The notes under the pieces were generated by a model, which worked only from the letters and a program-made list of their open reading frames with translations, was not told where the DNA came from and did not search any database. The position numbers and the translations under genes are program-made. Positions 20,244 to 29,483 of a stretch of DNA of 64,000 nucleotides are shown piece after piece. Numbering within the stretch: the stretch's first letter is position 1; each line of letters begins with the position of its first letter. The stretch is from CAVDHB01 sp963608705 (GTDB lineage Bacteria > Bacteroidota > Bacteroidia > Bacteroidales > Bacteroidaceae), in NCBI GenBank assembly GCA_963608705.1, contig CAVDHB010000062.1, positions 1-64,000 of the forward strand, in the 5' to 3' direction.

Positions 20244-22505
20244 ATGGTATTGGATATTGAAATGCTGCGGAACTTCTATGGCGGCTATAACAAAAAGATT
20301 AAGGATGTACGTAATGCGTTAGGTCATCCGCTGACTTATGCGGAAAAAGTGCTGTATGCGCATCTCTACAACCCCAGTGAAATCAAGGTTTATAAAAGAG
20401 GTGAGGAATACGCAGACTTTCGTCCAGACCGTGTGGCCATGCAGGACGCCACGGCGCAAATGGCTCTCTTGCAGTTCATGAATGCGGGAAAAGCCGAGGC
20501 GGCTGTACCTGCTACTGTACATTGCGACCACTTGATTCGTGCGGACTGGGGTAAGGAGAAAGACCTTCCTGCGGCGTTGCAGACAAACAAGGAGGTGTAT
20601 GACTTTCTGGAGAGTGTGTCGGCTAAATACCATATCGGATTTTGGAAGCCGGGTGCGGGCATCATTCACCAAGTGGTACTGGAAAATTATGCTTTCCCTG
20701 GTGGCATGATGGTGGGAACGGATTCCCATACGCCCAATGCCGGCGGTCTTGGAATGGTGGCTGTCGGAGTAGGCGGCGCCGATGCGGTGGATGTACTGAC
20801 AGGACAGCCATGGGAACTGAAAATGCCGAAACTTATCGGTGTGAAACTGACGGGAGAGCTTTCCGGTTGGTGTTCACCCAAGGATATTATCTTGAAGTTA
20901 GCGGGTATTCTGACAGTGAAAGGCGGTACTAACGCTATTATTGAATATTTCGGAGAAGGTGCGGATACGCTGTCTGCCACGGGTAAGGCTACCATTTGTA
21001 ATATGGGAGCAGAAGTGGGAGCTACTTGCTCTATTTTCCCTGCCAACCAGAAGACCGTTGATTACCTGAACGAGACAGGCAGACAAGAGGTTTCCGAGAT
21101 GGTGGAGAAATCCATGAGCGAGTTGCGGGCTGATGCGGAAGTGTACGCGACGCCGGAGAACTATTTCGACCGTGTGATTGAGATTAACCTTTCCGAACTT
21201 ACGCCGTATTTGAACGGACCGTTTACCCCCGATGCGGCGACTCCCGTGAAGGAGATGGGTTCTTATATAAAGGAGCATGACTATCCGCAGACGGTGGAGG
21301 TAGGTCTGGTGGGGTCTTGCACGAACTCTTCCTACGAGGATTTGAGCCGTGCGGCTTCCGTGGCTCGTCAGGCGTTGGCGAAAGGACTGGAGGTGAAGGC
21401 GCAGTTGATTATCAATCCGGGTTCTGAGCAGATTCGCTACACGGCTGAGCGTGACGGTATTCTGGATGACTTGAAGAAAATCGGTGCGGTGATCATGACG
21501 AACGCCTGTGGCCCTTGTATCGGACAATGGCGCAGACATACGGAAGATAATACTCGCAAAAACTCTATTGTGACTTCCTTCAACCGTAACTTTGCCAAAC
21601 GTGCAGACGGAAACCCTAATACGTGCGCTTTCATTGGTTCGCCGGAGATGGTGGTGGCCTTGGCCATTGCGGGCAAGCTGGATTTCAATCCGATGACTGA
21701 CTATTTGGAGATGAAAGACGGACAAAAAGTGAAACTGGAAGCTCCGCAAGGAGTGGACTTTCCGCCCAAAGGTTTTGCGGTGGAGGACAAGGGATACATT
21801 GCTCCGACTGCTGACAACTCAAATGTCAAAGTGGTTGTTAATCCCGACTCTGAGCGTTTGCAGGTATTGAAGCCTTTCCCCGCATGGGACGGCAAGGATT
21901 TCACGAATATGCCGTTGTTGATTAAGACAAAGGGTAAATGTACTACCGACCATATTTCCATGGCAGGGCCGTGGCTTCGTTTCAGAGGGCATTTGGAGAA
22001 TATCTCCCGCAACTGCCTGATGGGTGCCGTGAACGCTTTCAATGACAAGACGAATTCTGTGTTGGATGTGCTGACAGGAGAATACGGAGAGGTGTCCGCT
22101 GTGGCGAAAGACTACAAGGAACACGGCATTTCTTCTATCGTGGTGGCAGAGGAAAACTACGGAGAAGGCTCTTCCCGTGAACACGCCGCCATGGAGCCTC
22201 GTTTCTTGAACGTGAAGGTTATCCTGGCCAAGAGCTTTGCGCGTATCCACGAGACGAACTTGAAGAAACAGGGTATGTTGGCTTTGACGTTCGAGCATAA
22301 GGAAGATTATGACAAGGTGGGTGAACATGACCGTCTCTCCGTAGTGGGACTGGCTGATTTCAAACCGGGTAAAACGTTGAAGGTGGTGGTAAGTCATCCA
22401 GACGGCACCAAAGATGAATTCAACGCACTTCATACCTATAACAAGCAGCAAATCAAATGGTTTAAGGCGGGTAGTGCATTAAATACTTTAAGTAAGAACA
22501 AATAA
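20244..22505 (+). CDS. acn: Aconitate hydratase
   Basis: A 753-aa [4Fe-4S] enzyme interconverting citrate and isocitrate. Cluster cysteines are visible in [12 protein letters not shown] (about residue 356) and [10 protein letters not shown] (about 419-426). Substrate-binding motifs are seen in [14 protein letters not shown] (about 158) and in the C-terminal swivel domain ([18 protein letters not shown], about 638). It resembles the mitochondrial/AcnA-type layout with the swivel domain at the C-terminus. First gene of the acn-icd-gltA operon, 12 nt before icd. Together the three enzymes run citrate synthesis to 2-oxoglutarate, feeding glutamate synthesis in anaerobes with an incomplete cycle. 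Confidence 0.95.
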   Translation: MVLDIEMLRNFYGGYNKKIKDVRNALGHPLTYAEKVLYAHLYNPSEIKVYKRGEEYADFRPDRVAMQDATAQMALLQFMNAGKAEAAVPATVHCDHLIRADWGKEKDLPAALQTNKEVYDFLESVSAKYHIGFWKPGAGIIHQVVLENYAFPGGMMVGTDSHTPNAGGLGMVAVGVGGADAVDVLTGQPWELKMPKLIGVKLTGELSGWCSPKDIILKLAGILTVKGGTNAIIEYFGEGADTLSATGKATICNMGAEVGATCSIFPANQKTVDYLNETGRQEVSEMVEKSMSELRADAEVYATPENYFDRVIEINLSELTPYLNGPFTPDAATPVKEMGSYIKEHDYPQTVEVGLVGSCTNSSYEDLSRAASVARQALAKGLEVKAQLIINPGSEQIRYTAERDGILDDLKKIGAVIMTNACGPCIGQWRRHTEDNTRKNSIVTSFNRNFAKRADGNPNTCAFIGSPEMVVALAIAGKLDFNPMTDYLEMKDGQKVKLEAPQGVDFPPKGFAVEDKGYIAPTADNSNVKVVVNPDSERLQVLKPFPAWDGKDFTNMPLLIKTKGKCTTDHISMAGPWLRFRGHLENISRNCLMGAVNAFNDKTNSVLDVLTGEYGEVSAVAKDYKEHGISSIVVAEENYGEGSSREHAAMEPRFLNVKVILAKSFARIHETNLKKQGMLALTFEHKEDYDKVGEHDRLSVVGLADFKPGKTLKVVVSHPDGTKDEFNALHTYNKQQIKWFKAGSALNTLSKNK

Positions 22506-22517
22506 AAGACAGCATAA

Positions 22518-23717
22518 ATGAGTAAAGTAGAAATGACCAAAGAGGGGCTGTATGTCCCGGATTGTGTGACTGTGCCGTTCATTGAGGGTGACGGTGTAGG
22601 GGCGGAGATTACGCCTGTATGTCAGAAAGTGGTGGACGCTGCCGTGAAGAAAGCCTACCAGGGCAAACGCTCTTTTGAATGGAAAGAGGTATTGGCCGGA
22701 GGAAAGGCGCATGAGAAGACAGGCGAATGGCTTCCTCAGGAAACCTTGGACACTTTCCGTGAGTATCTGATTGGCATCAAAGGCCCGCTGATGACTCCCG
22801 TTGGCGGGGGTATCCGCTCCTTGAATGTGGCACTTCGCCAAACCTTGGATCTTTATGTCTGCCAACGCCCAGTGCGTTATTATCAAGGAGTCGAGTCTCC
22901 TGTGAAACACCCGGAGAGGGTGGATATGTGTATCTTCCGGGAGAATACAGAGGATATTTATGCCGGCATCGAATGGGAGGCTGGCACGCCGGAGGCGAAA
23001 AAGTTCTATGATTTTATCCATCAAGAGATGGGTGTGCAGAAGGTGCGTTTTCCGGAGACTGCCTCTTTTGGTGTGAAACCCGTGTCGAAGGAAGGTTCTG
23101 AGCGTCTCGTTCGTTCTGCCATCCAGTATGCTTTGGCGCACAAATGTCCCAGCGTGACATTCGTACACAAAGGGAACATCATGAAGTTCACCGAAGGCGG
23201 CTTCAAGAAATGGGGCTATGCTTTGGCTGAACGGGAGTTCGGAGGAAAGATGGTGGACGGCAAGATGGTGATAGACGGAGGTGTGGTGATAAAGGACTGC
23301 ATCTGCGACGCTTTCTTGCAGAACGCCTTGCTGAAACCGGAGGATTATTCTGTAATCGCCACCATGAACCTGAACGGCGACTATGTGTCCGACCAGTTGG
23401 CTGCGCAGGTGGGCGGTATCGGCATTGCGCCCGGTGCGAACATCAACTATAAGACAGGGCATGCCATTTTTGAAGCCACACACGGTACTGCGCCAGATAT
23501 TGCGGGCAAGAACAAGGTGAATCCTTCTTCCATCATCCTTTCCGCTGTCATGATGCTTCAGTACCTTGGATGGAAAGAGGCTGCAGACTTGATTGAACAG
23601 GCGTTGGAGAAGTCGTTCGGTGAGGGATACGCCACGTATGACTTGGCGCGTCTGATGCCGAACGGTAAGGCATTGGGCACGAAAGAGTTTGGAGACAAGT
23701 TGGTAGAGTTACTTTAA
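22518..23717 (+). CDS. icd: Isocitrate dehydrogenase
   Basis: A 399-aa member of the isocitrate/isopropylmalate dehydrogenase family. Seen: [13 protein letters not shown] at the N-terminus, the substrate loop [13 protein letters not shown] (about 97) with the serine phosphorylated in E. coli Icd, and [13 protein letters not shown]. The cofactor loop reads [15 protein letters not shown]. At the positions of E. coli Lys344 and Tyr345, which bind the NADP 2'-phosphate, it has Asp and Ile, typical of NAD enzymes. The later Tyr and Arg (TYDLAR) keep the NADP-type pattern. Cofactor preference is therefore uncertain. Confidence 0.93.
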   Translation: MSKVEMTKEGLYVPDCVTVPFIEGDGVGAEITPVCQKVVDAAVKKAYQGKRSFEWKEVLAGGKAHEKTGEWLPQETLDTFREYLIGIKGPLMTPVGGGIRSLNVALRQTLDLYVCQRPVRYYQGVESPVKHPERVDMCIFRENTEDIYAGIEWEAGTPEAKKFYDFIHQEMGVQKVRFPETASFGVKPVSKEGSERLVRSAIQYALAHKCPSVTFVHKGNIMKFTEGGFKKWGYALAEREFGGKMVDGKMVIDGGVVIKDCICDAFLQNALLKPEDYSVIATMNLNGDYVSDQLAAQVGGIGIAPGANINYKTGHAIFEATHGTAPDIAGKNKVNPSSIILSAVMMLQYLGWKEAADLIEQALEKSFGEGYATYDLARLMPNGKALGTKEFGDKLVELL

Positions 23718-23734
23718 CTTAAATGGTTTAGTTT

Positions 23735-25090
23735 ATGAAAGAAGATTACAAGAAATACCTCGTCTATAAAATATCGGACGAGATAAAGAAGTCTACTCGT
23801 ATCGCTCCAGAGCTTTTCCCAAAATATGGAGTGAAGCGTGGACTGCGTAACGAGGACGGTACCGGTGTGCTGGTCGGATTGACCAACATTGGTAACGTGG
23901 TCGGCTACGAGCGGATGGAAGACGGAAAGGTGAAACCCATTCCCGGAAAGCTGTTCTACCGAGGCTATGAGTTGTCCGACTTGGTGGAGCCGTTGATGAA
24001 GGAACACCGTTTCGGTTTCGAGGAAATCGCTTACTTGATTCTCTGCGGTAAATTGCCAGACAAGGAGGAACTGGAAGGTTTCGAGGCGTTGCTGGCTGAC
24101 AATATGCCATTGGACCACAAGATGACGGTGAACATCGTGGACTTGGAGGGGCAGAATATCATGAATATTCTGGCAAGGACGGTGCTGGAGATGTACACTT
24201 TCGACCCTGCGCCTGATGATACCTCTCGTGATAATCTGGTGAGACAGGCCATTAACTTGATAGCCCGTTTCCCGACCATCATCGCTTACGCCTACAACAG
24301 TTTCCGCCACAGTCAGCATGGTTTGTCTTTGCATATCCGGCATCCTCATGAGAACTTGAGCTTTGCGGAGAACTTCCTCTTTATGTTAAAGAAGAGCTAT
24401 ACGCCATTGGACGCGCGCACGTTGGACTTGCTGCTGATTCTACAGGCGGAACACGGTGGAGGTAACAACTCTACGTTTACGGTTCGTGTGACCAGTTCCA
24501 CTTATACAGACACGTACTCGTCTATTGCGGCGGGTATCGGCTCTTTGAAAGGCCCGTTGCATGGAGGTGCGAACATCCGTGTGATTAATATGTTCCACCA
24601 TCTCCAGCATGCCATCAAAAACTGGGACGATGTGGAAGAGATTGATACCTATCTGATGAAGATGCTTCGCAGGGAGGTGTATGACAAAACGGGACTTATC
24701 TATGGTATCGGCCATGCCGTGTACACCATCTCAGACCCTCGTGCCGTACAGTTGAAAAAGATGGCGGCTGAATTAGCGGTGGAGAAACACAGGGAAAGGG
24801 AGTTCAATTTCTTGAAATTGCTGGAAGAAAGAGCCATCAAGTGTCTGGGTGAGTACAAGCAACACCGCACGAAGCCCATCTGTTCCAATGTGGACTTCTA
24901 CTCCGGCTTTGTGTATGAGATGATAGGGCTGCCGCAGGAGATCTTCACGCCAATCTTTGCCATGGCTCGTATCGTGGGATGGATGGCGCACCGTATTGAA
25001 GAACTTAACTTCGAGAGCCGCCGTATCATTCGTCCGGCTTACAAGAATGTGTTGGAACCGAAGGTATATCTGCCTTTGGAGAAACGTTAA
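23735..25090 (+). CDS. gltA: Citrate synthase
   Basis: A 451-aa citrate synthase condensing acetyl-CoA and oxaloacetate. Catalytic regions seen: LKGPLHGGANIRV (first His, about 275), YGIGHAVYTISDPRA (second His, about 327) and CSNVDFYSGFVYEMIG (Asp, about 390). The N-terminus carries about 30 more residues than short bacterial enzymes, as in other Bacteroidales. Third gene of the operon, ended by the terminator at 25108-25150. Confidence 0.95.
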   Translation: MKEDYKKYLVYKISDEIKKSTRIAPELFPKYGVKRGLRNEDGTGVLVGLTNIGNVVGYERMEDGKVKPIPGKLFYRGYELSDLVEPLMKEHRFGFEEIAYLILCGKLPDKEELEGFEALLADNMPLDHKMTVNIVDLEGQNIMNILARTVLEMYTFDPAPDDTSRDNLVRQAINLIARFPTIIAYAYNSFRHSQHGLSLHIRHPHENLSFAENFLFMLKKSYTPLDARTLDLLLILQAEHGGGNNSTFTVRVTSSTYTDTYSSIAAGIGSLKGPLHGGANIRVINMFHHLQHAIKNWDDVEEIDTYLMKMLRREVYDKTGLIYGIGHAVYTISDPRAVQLKKMAAELAVEKHREREFNFLKLLEERAIKCLGEYKQHRTKPICSNVDFYSGFVYEMIGLPQEIFTPIFAMARIVGWMAHRIEELNFESRRIIRPAYKNVLEPKVYLPLEKR

Positions 25091-25107
25091 GAACAAGAAA
25101 TTATGTG

Positions 25108-25150
25108 AGTCTCCCTGTGTTTACGGATAATACAGGGAGGCTTTTTCTTT
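25108..25150 (+). terminator. Terminator of the acn-icd-gltA operon
   Basis: AGTCTCCCTGT pairs with ACAGGGAGGCT (one G-U pair) and is followed by TTTTTCTTTT, 17 nt after the gltA stop. Confidence 0.88.
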
Positions 25151-25189
25151 TATCGGGAAGCCGTATTTTCGTCTCTTTCCGTTTATCTA

Positions 25190-25783
25190 ATGACAAGCAC
25201 AAGTATGGATGAGGAAGAATTGCTGGCAGCGCAGTGCCGAAAAGGTGACAGAGTCGCTTTCAAGACGGTGTACGAGAAGTACGCCCCGGTGTTGATGGCG
25301 ATATGCTTCCGCTATCTTGGAAACAGGATGGATGCGGAGGATGTGCTGCACAATGTCTTCATCAAAGTCTTCAGCGCTTTTGCTTTTTTCACCTATCAAG
25401 GGAAAGGCTCGTTGAAAGCCTGGCTCACGAAGATGGCGGTGAATGAGTCATTGTCTTTTCTAAGGAGTCAGCGAAAAGAGCTGGACAAAACAGTGGATAT
25501 AGAGGAAATGCGAGGGGATTTGGCGGGTAACGGACAGGATGAGTTAGAGCCGTCTTCTTTGCAGTCCATACCGAAAGAGACTTTGATGTCATTCATTGCC
25601 GAACTTCCCCAGGGATACCGTACCGTCTTCAACCTGTATGTGTTTGAGGGGAAGAGCCATCGGGAAATAGGAGAGATGCTGGGGATAGAAGAGCGTACCT
25701 CTTCCTCCCAGTTTTCAAGAGCCAGGCGCTTGTTGAGAAAGAGAGTCACGAATTATTTGAACGATAAGGGACAAGAAGAATGA
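25190..25783 (+). CDS. ECF-type RNA polymerase sigma factor
   Basis: A 197-aa sigma-70 family factor with only regions 2 and 4. Region 2 runs from about 22 to 90 (FKTVYEKYAPVLMAICFRYL, then AEDVLHNVFIKVF and the -10-binding LKAWLTKMAVNESL). Region 4 runs from about 135 to 190 (LPQGYRTVFNLYVFEGKSHR, EIGEMLGIEERTSSSQFSRA). The stop overlaps the next start (ATGA), the usual sign of a sigma/anti-sigma pair. A second in-frame ATG at 25205 is an alternative start. A possible -7 box TATTTTCG lies at 25164. No SusC/D genes adjoin, unlike many Bacteroides ECF loci. Confidence 0.9.
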   Translation: MTSTSMDEEELLAAQCRKGDRVAFKTVYEKYAPVLMAICFRYLGNRMDAEDVLHNVFIKVFSAFAFFTYQGKGSLKAWLTKMAVNESLSFLRSQRKELDKTVDIEEMRGDLAGNGQDELEPSSLQSIPKETLMSFIAELPQGYRTVFNLYVFEGKSHREIGEMLGIEERTSSSQFSRARRLLRKRVTNYLNDKGQEE

Positions 25784-27018
25784 AAGATAAATGGCTGGAT
25801 GAATTGGGCGAATGCCTGAAGGATTGCAAGATGAATCCTTCGGACAGGCTGTGGAGTGAGCTGGAGAAAGACCTGCCTGCGGTTCGTCCTCGGTGGACTG
25901 GGTGGAGAAAAGCCGCTGCCGTGGCTGCGGTGGTGGTAGTGGGTGGCGGAGCGGGGATATATTATCTTCAACGCTCCCAGCCAGTTTCCTCCGTGAGTCC
26001 GAAAATAGTGGCCGCTTTTTCTAAAGTAATGGAAGAGGTGAGATCTTCTTCTTTACTCGTTTCTAAACAGTTATCAAACAATACATTCTCTTCCGCCAGT
26101 GAGCCGCCTGTCCGGCGGTTGCTTGCAGACCAACCGTCTGCGGCGATACAGGTTGATACCGTCTCTACCTTGCGTGCGGATACGGTAGCCGCAGTGCGGA
26201 CGATGAGTCTGATGGCCGCTGCGGAGTCCCCTGGGCAAGAGACCACCACATCCTCCGAGACGAAAGAGAAAACGGAAGAGTGGTATGAACGAGTGCCGCA
26301 TACCCGTAAAATACATGAAGAAGCGGTGAAGACTTCCTCAAACGAAAAATGGTCTTTTGCGTTGGTGGCCACCAACGGACTGCCTTCCATCGGAGGGAGT
26401 GTGGGGGGCAATGCGCATGGCGGAGTGTCGAATGTGCGGTATGCCTCAGAAGTGTTGTCTCCATTGGAGGGACAGACGGCTGTTCCGAGTCTGATGGCTG
26501 TTTCTTCCGCAAAGTACAGTGAGCGGAAGACTTCCGTGAAACACAAGGTGCCTGTCAGCTATGGACTGATGGTTCGGAAGAGTGTGACCCGTCGTGTCGG
26601 GGTGGAGGCTGGTGTCTCCTATACAGTTCTGGGGTCTAATATTACAGAGACATTGGGGTCATCTTCTTTATCCTATAATCAGGATGTCCATTATCTTGAC
26701 ATTCCTGTGCGAGTGAATTGCTCTCTCTACCACAAACGATGGGTTTCCTTCTATGCGACGGCCGGTGGAGTGGTCGGAAAGTGTGTCTATGCCAAGCAGA
26801 CGGATGCGGAAAATTTATCGACTCCGTTGAATGAGAAACCCTGGCAGTTCTCGTTGACCGCTTCTGCGGGAGCGCAGTTGAACGTGCACGAGCATTTGGG
26901 TGTGTATGTGGAGCCAGGAGTGGGTTATTATTTTGACAATCACAGTTCCTTGCGCACGGTATACCAAGACCACCCGTGGGTGTTCAAACTGAATTTCGGC
27001 GTGAGGGTGATGTATTGA
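25780..27018 (+). CDS. Probable anti-sigma protein with C-terminal outer-membrane-barrel-like domain
   Basis: A 412-aa protein of unusual layout. Residues 1-44 are charged (DELGECLKDCKMNPSDRLW) and resemble the cytosolic sigma-binding part of anti-sigma factors. Residues 46-64 form one membrane helix (AAAVAAVVVVGGGAGIYYL). A Ser/Thr/Glu-rich linker follows to about 180. From about 185 to the end come beta-strand-like repeats (RRVGVEAGVSYTVLGS, WVSFYATAGGVVG, LTASAGAQLNV) ending in FKLNFGVRVMY, the pattern of a small outer-membrane barrel (PorT/OMP_b-brl_2-like). Overlap with the sigma gene supports the regulatory role; the barrel call is by pattern only. Confidence 0.65.
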   Translation: MKDKWLDELGECLKDCKMNPSDRLWSELEKDLPAVRPRWTGWRKAAAVAAVVVVGGGAGIYYLQRSQPVSSVSPKIVAAFSKVMEEVRSSSLLVSKQLSNNTFSSASEPPVRRLLADQPSAAIQVDTVSTLRADTVAAVRTMSLMAAAESPGQETTTSSETKEKTEEWYERVPHTRKIHEEAVKTSSNEKWSFALVATNGLPSIGGSVGGNAHGGVSNVRYASEVLSPLEGQTAVPSLMAVSSAKYSERKTSVKHKVPVSYGLMVRKSVTRRVGVEAGVSYTVLGSNITETLGSSSLSYNQDVHYLDIPVRVNCSLYHKRWVSFYATAGGVVGKCVYAKQTDAENLSTPLNEKPWQFSLTASAGAQLNVHEHLGVYVEPGVGYYFDNHSSLRTVYQDHPWVFKLNFGVRVMY

Positions 27019-27073
27019 TGTACAACTTCAGATGGTTCTGAATGATTTAACGGATTATTGAGTCTTAACTTGC

Positions 27074-27346
27074 TTATTTAAAAAGTTCAGAATGACTTCC
27101 TAATCGTACCAGTTTTATCACTTTATTCGTCTAGTCAATCCAAATGAGTAAGAAATCATTCTGCACGTGGCATTCCATGCATCCTTTATATTTCCCAATA
27201 AGAAAATGTGGCTTGTATTTCATTGGAACGATTCCGCTCATCCGTAGGAGACTGAGAACCGTTTCCAAATCCTTAAGCTTTTCCGAATTATGTTTGTATT
27301 TCTTTAAGTCTTTCTTAAATTGACTTGTGAGTTCAAGTTCCATCAT
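27074..27346 (-). pseudogene. yafQ: YafQ-type toxin interrupted by an in-frame amber codon
   Basis: The open frame stops after 71 codons (ending FLLIWID). Reading straight through that TAG (27131-27133), the same frame continues with TNKVIKLVRLGSHSELFK to a TAA at 27074-27076, giving a 90-codon gene, the normal YafQ length. The tail holds the LVRLGSHSELF block with the histidine needed for mRNA cleavage, so the truncated product should be inactive. The rest (LTSQFKKDLKKYKHN, GCMECHVQNDFLLIW) is well preserved, so the mutation looks recent. The gene overlaps the antitoxin gene by 4 nt. Suppression or readthrough of TAG is an alternative. Confidence 0.85.
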
Positions 27347-27588
27347 AATGAATCAACGTACTGTTTGAAGTTGTTCAAGTCAAGCCTTTCAAGCTTTTTT
27401 CCCGATCTCGCTTCTTCTATAGCAGCGATGGTAGTAGCGTTAGGTTCATTGTATATGGCATCAAGCAGGACGCTTTCAACGTAGTTGTTCAAACTACAAT
27501 TACTTGCCTTTGCTCTTTCCTCGAGTGCGGAAAGCAATTTTGCATTCAACCTAAACGATGCTGGTTGACGTAATACAGATGTATCCAT
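27343..27588 (-). CDS. DinJ/RelB-type antitoxin
   Basis: An 81-aa protein. Residues 1-45 (DTSVLRQPASFRLNAKLLSA) form a ribbon-helix-helix-like DNA-binding region and the C-terminus (EEARSGKKLERLDLNNFKQY) the toxin-binding tail. It would bind YafQ and repress the operon. I chose the ATG at 27588; an upstream ATG (27648) adds 20 residues unlike any antitoxin. Overlap with the toxin gene (ATGA) confirms the pairing. Confidence 0.85.
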   Translation of the reverse strand: MDTSVLRQPASFRLNAKLLSALEERAKASNCSLNNYVESVLLDAIYNEPNATTIAAIEEARSGKKLERLDLNNFKQYVDSL

Positions 27589-28079
27589 ATTGTAGATTTT
27601 ATTTATAGGCAAATATAATATGAAGTTTTGAATTGACAAAACAATCAAGCCAATATATTGAATTTAAGTTCAAACGAGTCTTCCGTCAATCATCTCTCCT
27701 GTCTTGCACGTTGCAACCTAAACAATGTTGATTAGTGGTACAATTACGGCTAATCATTTGACTAATCTCATAAAGAGAACTGTGTATGTTTTCCACATCT
27801 TTTTCTACACATTCCACACCTCTTCCACACTTTATATCCGCACCGTGATTTCTCTATCTTCTGTAAATCAATCATATAGAAAATTTTTGTTTTTCTGGCA
27901 TACGTTTTGCGTGTTATATAGCGTGACGGTAAACGACATAAAGAATGGAAGATGTATGGACAAACCGTTACGTTGAGAAAGCAGACTAAAAGTATTGAAA
28001 TAAATAGATAGGTTGTATATGCCCTTTTACATGGGGACACGTAAAAATGTATAAGATCAGTTTAATCTTCTCTTTTTCC
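27589..28079. other. AT-rich spacer without a recognisable gene
   Basis: About 490 nt between the antitoxin and the terminator at 28080. Short open frames exist on both strands, but none has a plausible composition or start. It contains three TTCCACA repeats near 27789-27830 and an imperfect inverted repeat (GTGACGGT/ACCGTTAC, about 27922-27971). A small RNA ending at the 28080 hairpin is possible but not shown. Confidence 0.5.
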
Positions 28080-28115
28080 AAAGCGGGACGTTGTGAAACG
28101 TGACCCGCTTTTTTC
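28080..28115 (+). terminator. Strong hairpin terminator with no clear gene in front
   Basis: AAAGCGGGACGTT pairs with AACGTGACCCGCTTT (a two-base bulge), followed by TTTTC. No gene on the plus strand ends just upstream, so it may end a small RNA or a leader, or insulate the next promoter (28133). Confidence 0.75.
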
Positions 28116-28132
28116 ATTAAACCATGGAATGT

Positions 28133-28163
28133 TTTGAGTTTTCGATTACACATCGTATCTTCG
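28133..28163 (+). promoter_or_regulatory. Promoter of the sigma-54 activator/lptE/secG operon
   Basis: TTTG, 19 bp, TATCTTCG followed by C. Transcription would begin about 28171, which rules out an in-frame ATG at 28134 and supports the start at 28218, preceded by AAAGGAG (28201-28207). Confidence 0.75.
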
Positions 28164-28217
28164 CGGTATAAAACTCCATGGCGGTTTTCATATAAAGTAA
28201 AAAGGAGACGGACTATC

Positions 28218-29483
28218 ATGACATTGACTTCTTCGCAATTGCAACAGATAAAAATGAAGTATGGGGTCATCGGCAACACCGATGGGCTGAACAGGGCGTT
28301 GGACATCGCCTTGCAAGTGGCACCGACGGACTTGTCTGTGCTGGTGGTGGGTGAGAGTGGTGTGGGAAAGGAGATTTTCCCCCGCATTATCCACGACAAC
28401 AGTCTAAGGAAGCATAAGCGGTATTTCGCCGTGAACTGTGGGTCTATTCCGGAGGGTACTATCGACTCTGAGCTGTTCGGACACGAAAAGGGGTCTTTTA
28501 CGGGGGCGATAGGAGAAAGCGCGGGCTATTTCGGCTCTGCGGACGGAGGCACCTTGTTCTTGGATGAAGTGGGTGAGCTTCCGCTTTCCACACAGGCTCG
28601 TCTGTTGCGTGTGCTGGAGACAGGGGAGTATATCCGTGTGGGGTCCAGTCAGGTGAGGAAGACGAACGTGCGTATCGTGGCGGCCACTAACGTGAACATG
28701 ACAGAGGCCGTGAAGAACGGCAAGTTCAGGGAAGACTTGTATTACAGGCTGAACACTATCCCCATCCATGTCCCTCCGCTGAGGGAGCGTCCGCAGGACA
28801 TTCCACTCTTGTTCCGGAAATTCGCCAATGAGATTTCCGAGAAATACAACATGCCTCCCGTGAGGCTGGACGAGGACGCCGTGAGTCTGCTGACCAGTTA
28901 CGCTTGGCCGGGCAACATCCGCCAGTTGAAGAACATCACTGAGCAGATTTCCGTCTTGGAAGAGCAGCGGCATATCACCGGAGATATCATGCGGAAATAC
29001 GTGCCTTTGCAGGAGGAGAGCACACAGCTCGTCTCTCTCCGTCCCCTTCAAGGCGCAAGGCGTGAAGACACCTCTGGCGGGCATACGGAGAATGAACGGA
29101 TGCTCTACAAGATTCTCTTTGAGCTTCAGAAGGAGGTGAATGATTTGAAGGCGATCGTGAATGAACGGATGATTGACTCACATTCCGACAGGCAGATGAT
29201 AGACCACTCACATCCCATGATTATCCCGGCGGATGGCTACAAGACACAGAAACCTCTGTACCCGAACCATATGCAGCCCGGCAGTGTGCCGTATGTAGAA
29301 CCCAAGGGAACCCGTGACGAATATGTGGAGGAGACGCTTTCTTTGGAAGACATGGAGAAGAGGATGATAGAAAAGGCGTTGGAGAAAAACAACGGGAGAC
29401 GGAAGGACGCTGCGCTTGACCTGGATATATCGGAACGCACGTTGTATAGAAAAATCAAACAATATGGACTGGAGAACAAGTAA
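28218..29483 (+). CDS. Sigma-54-dependent transcriptional activator without receiver domain
   Basis: A 422-aa bacterial enhancer-binding protein. The AAA+ domain covers about 15-255: Walker A GESGVGKE, the sigma-54-contacting loop as GSFTGA (usually GAFTGA), Walker B GGTLFLDEVGEL, and the arginine-finger region FREDLYYRLN. The C-terminus carries a Fis-type helix-turn-helix (KDAALDLDISERTLYRKIKQ). The linker between them is long (about 275-375). There is no N-terminal sensor, so activity is probably set by level or by a partner. It heads the run lptE-TPR-secG, overlapping or nearly touching lptE. Confidence 0.92.
   Translation: MTLTSSQLQQIKMKYGVIGNTDGLNRALDIALQVAPTDLSVLVVGESGVGKEIFPRIIHDNSLRKHKRYFAVNCGSIPEGTIDSELFGHEKGSFTGAIGESAGYFGSADGGTLFLDEVGELPLSTQARLLRVLETGEYIRVGSSQVRKTNVRIVAATNVNMTEAVKNGKFREDLYYRLNTIPIHVPPLRERPQDIPLLFRKFANEISEKYNMPPVRLDEDAVSLLTSYAWPGNIRQLKNITEQISVLEEQRHITGDIMRKYVPLQEESTQLVSLRPLQGARREDTSGGHTENERMLYKILFELQKEVNDLKAIVNERMIDSHSDRQMIDHSHPMIIPADGYKTQKPLYPNHMQPGSVPYVEPKGTRDEYVEETLSLEDMEKRMIEKALEKNNGRRKDAALDLDISERTLYRKIKQYGLENK

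Noticed and set aside
27725..27976. Small plus-strand frame (83 codons) in the spacer after the antitoxin
   Set aside because: No start signal, no similarity to a known family that I can see, and it is overlapped by a comparable frame on the other strand; typical of AT-rich non-coding DNA.
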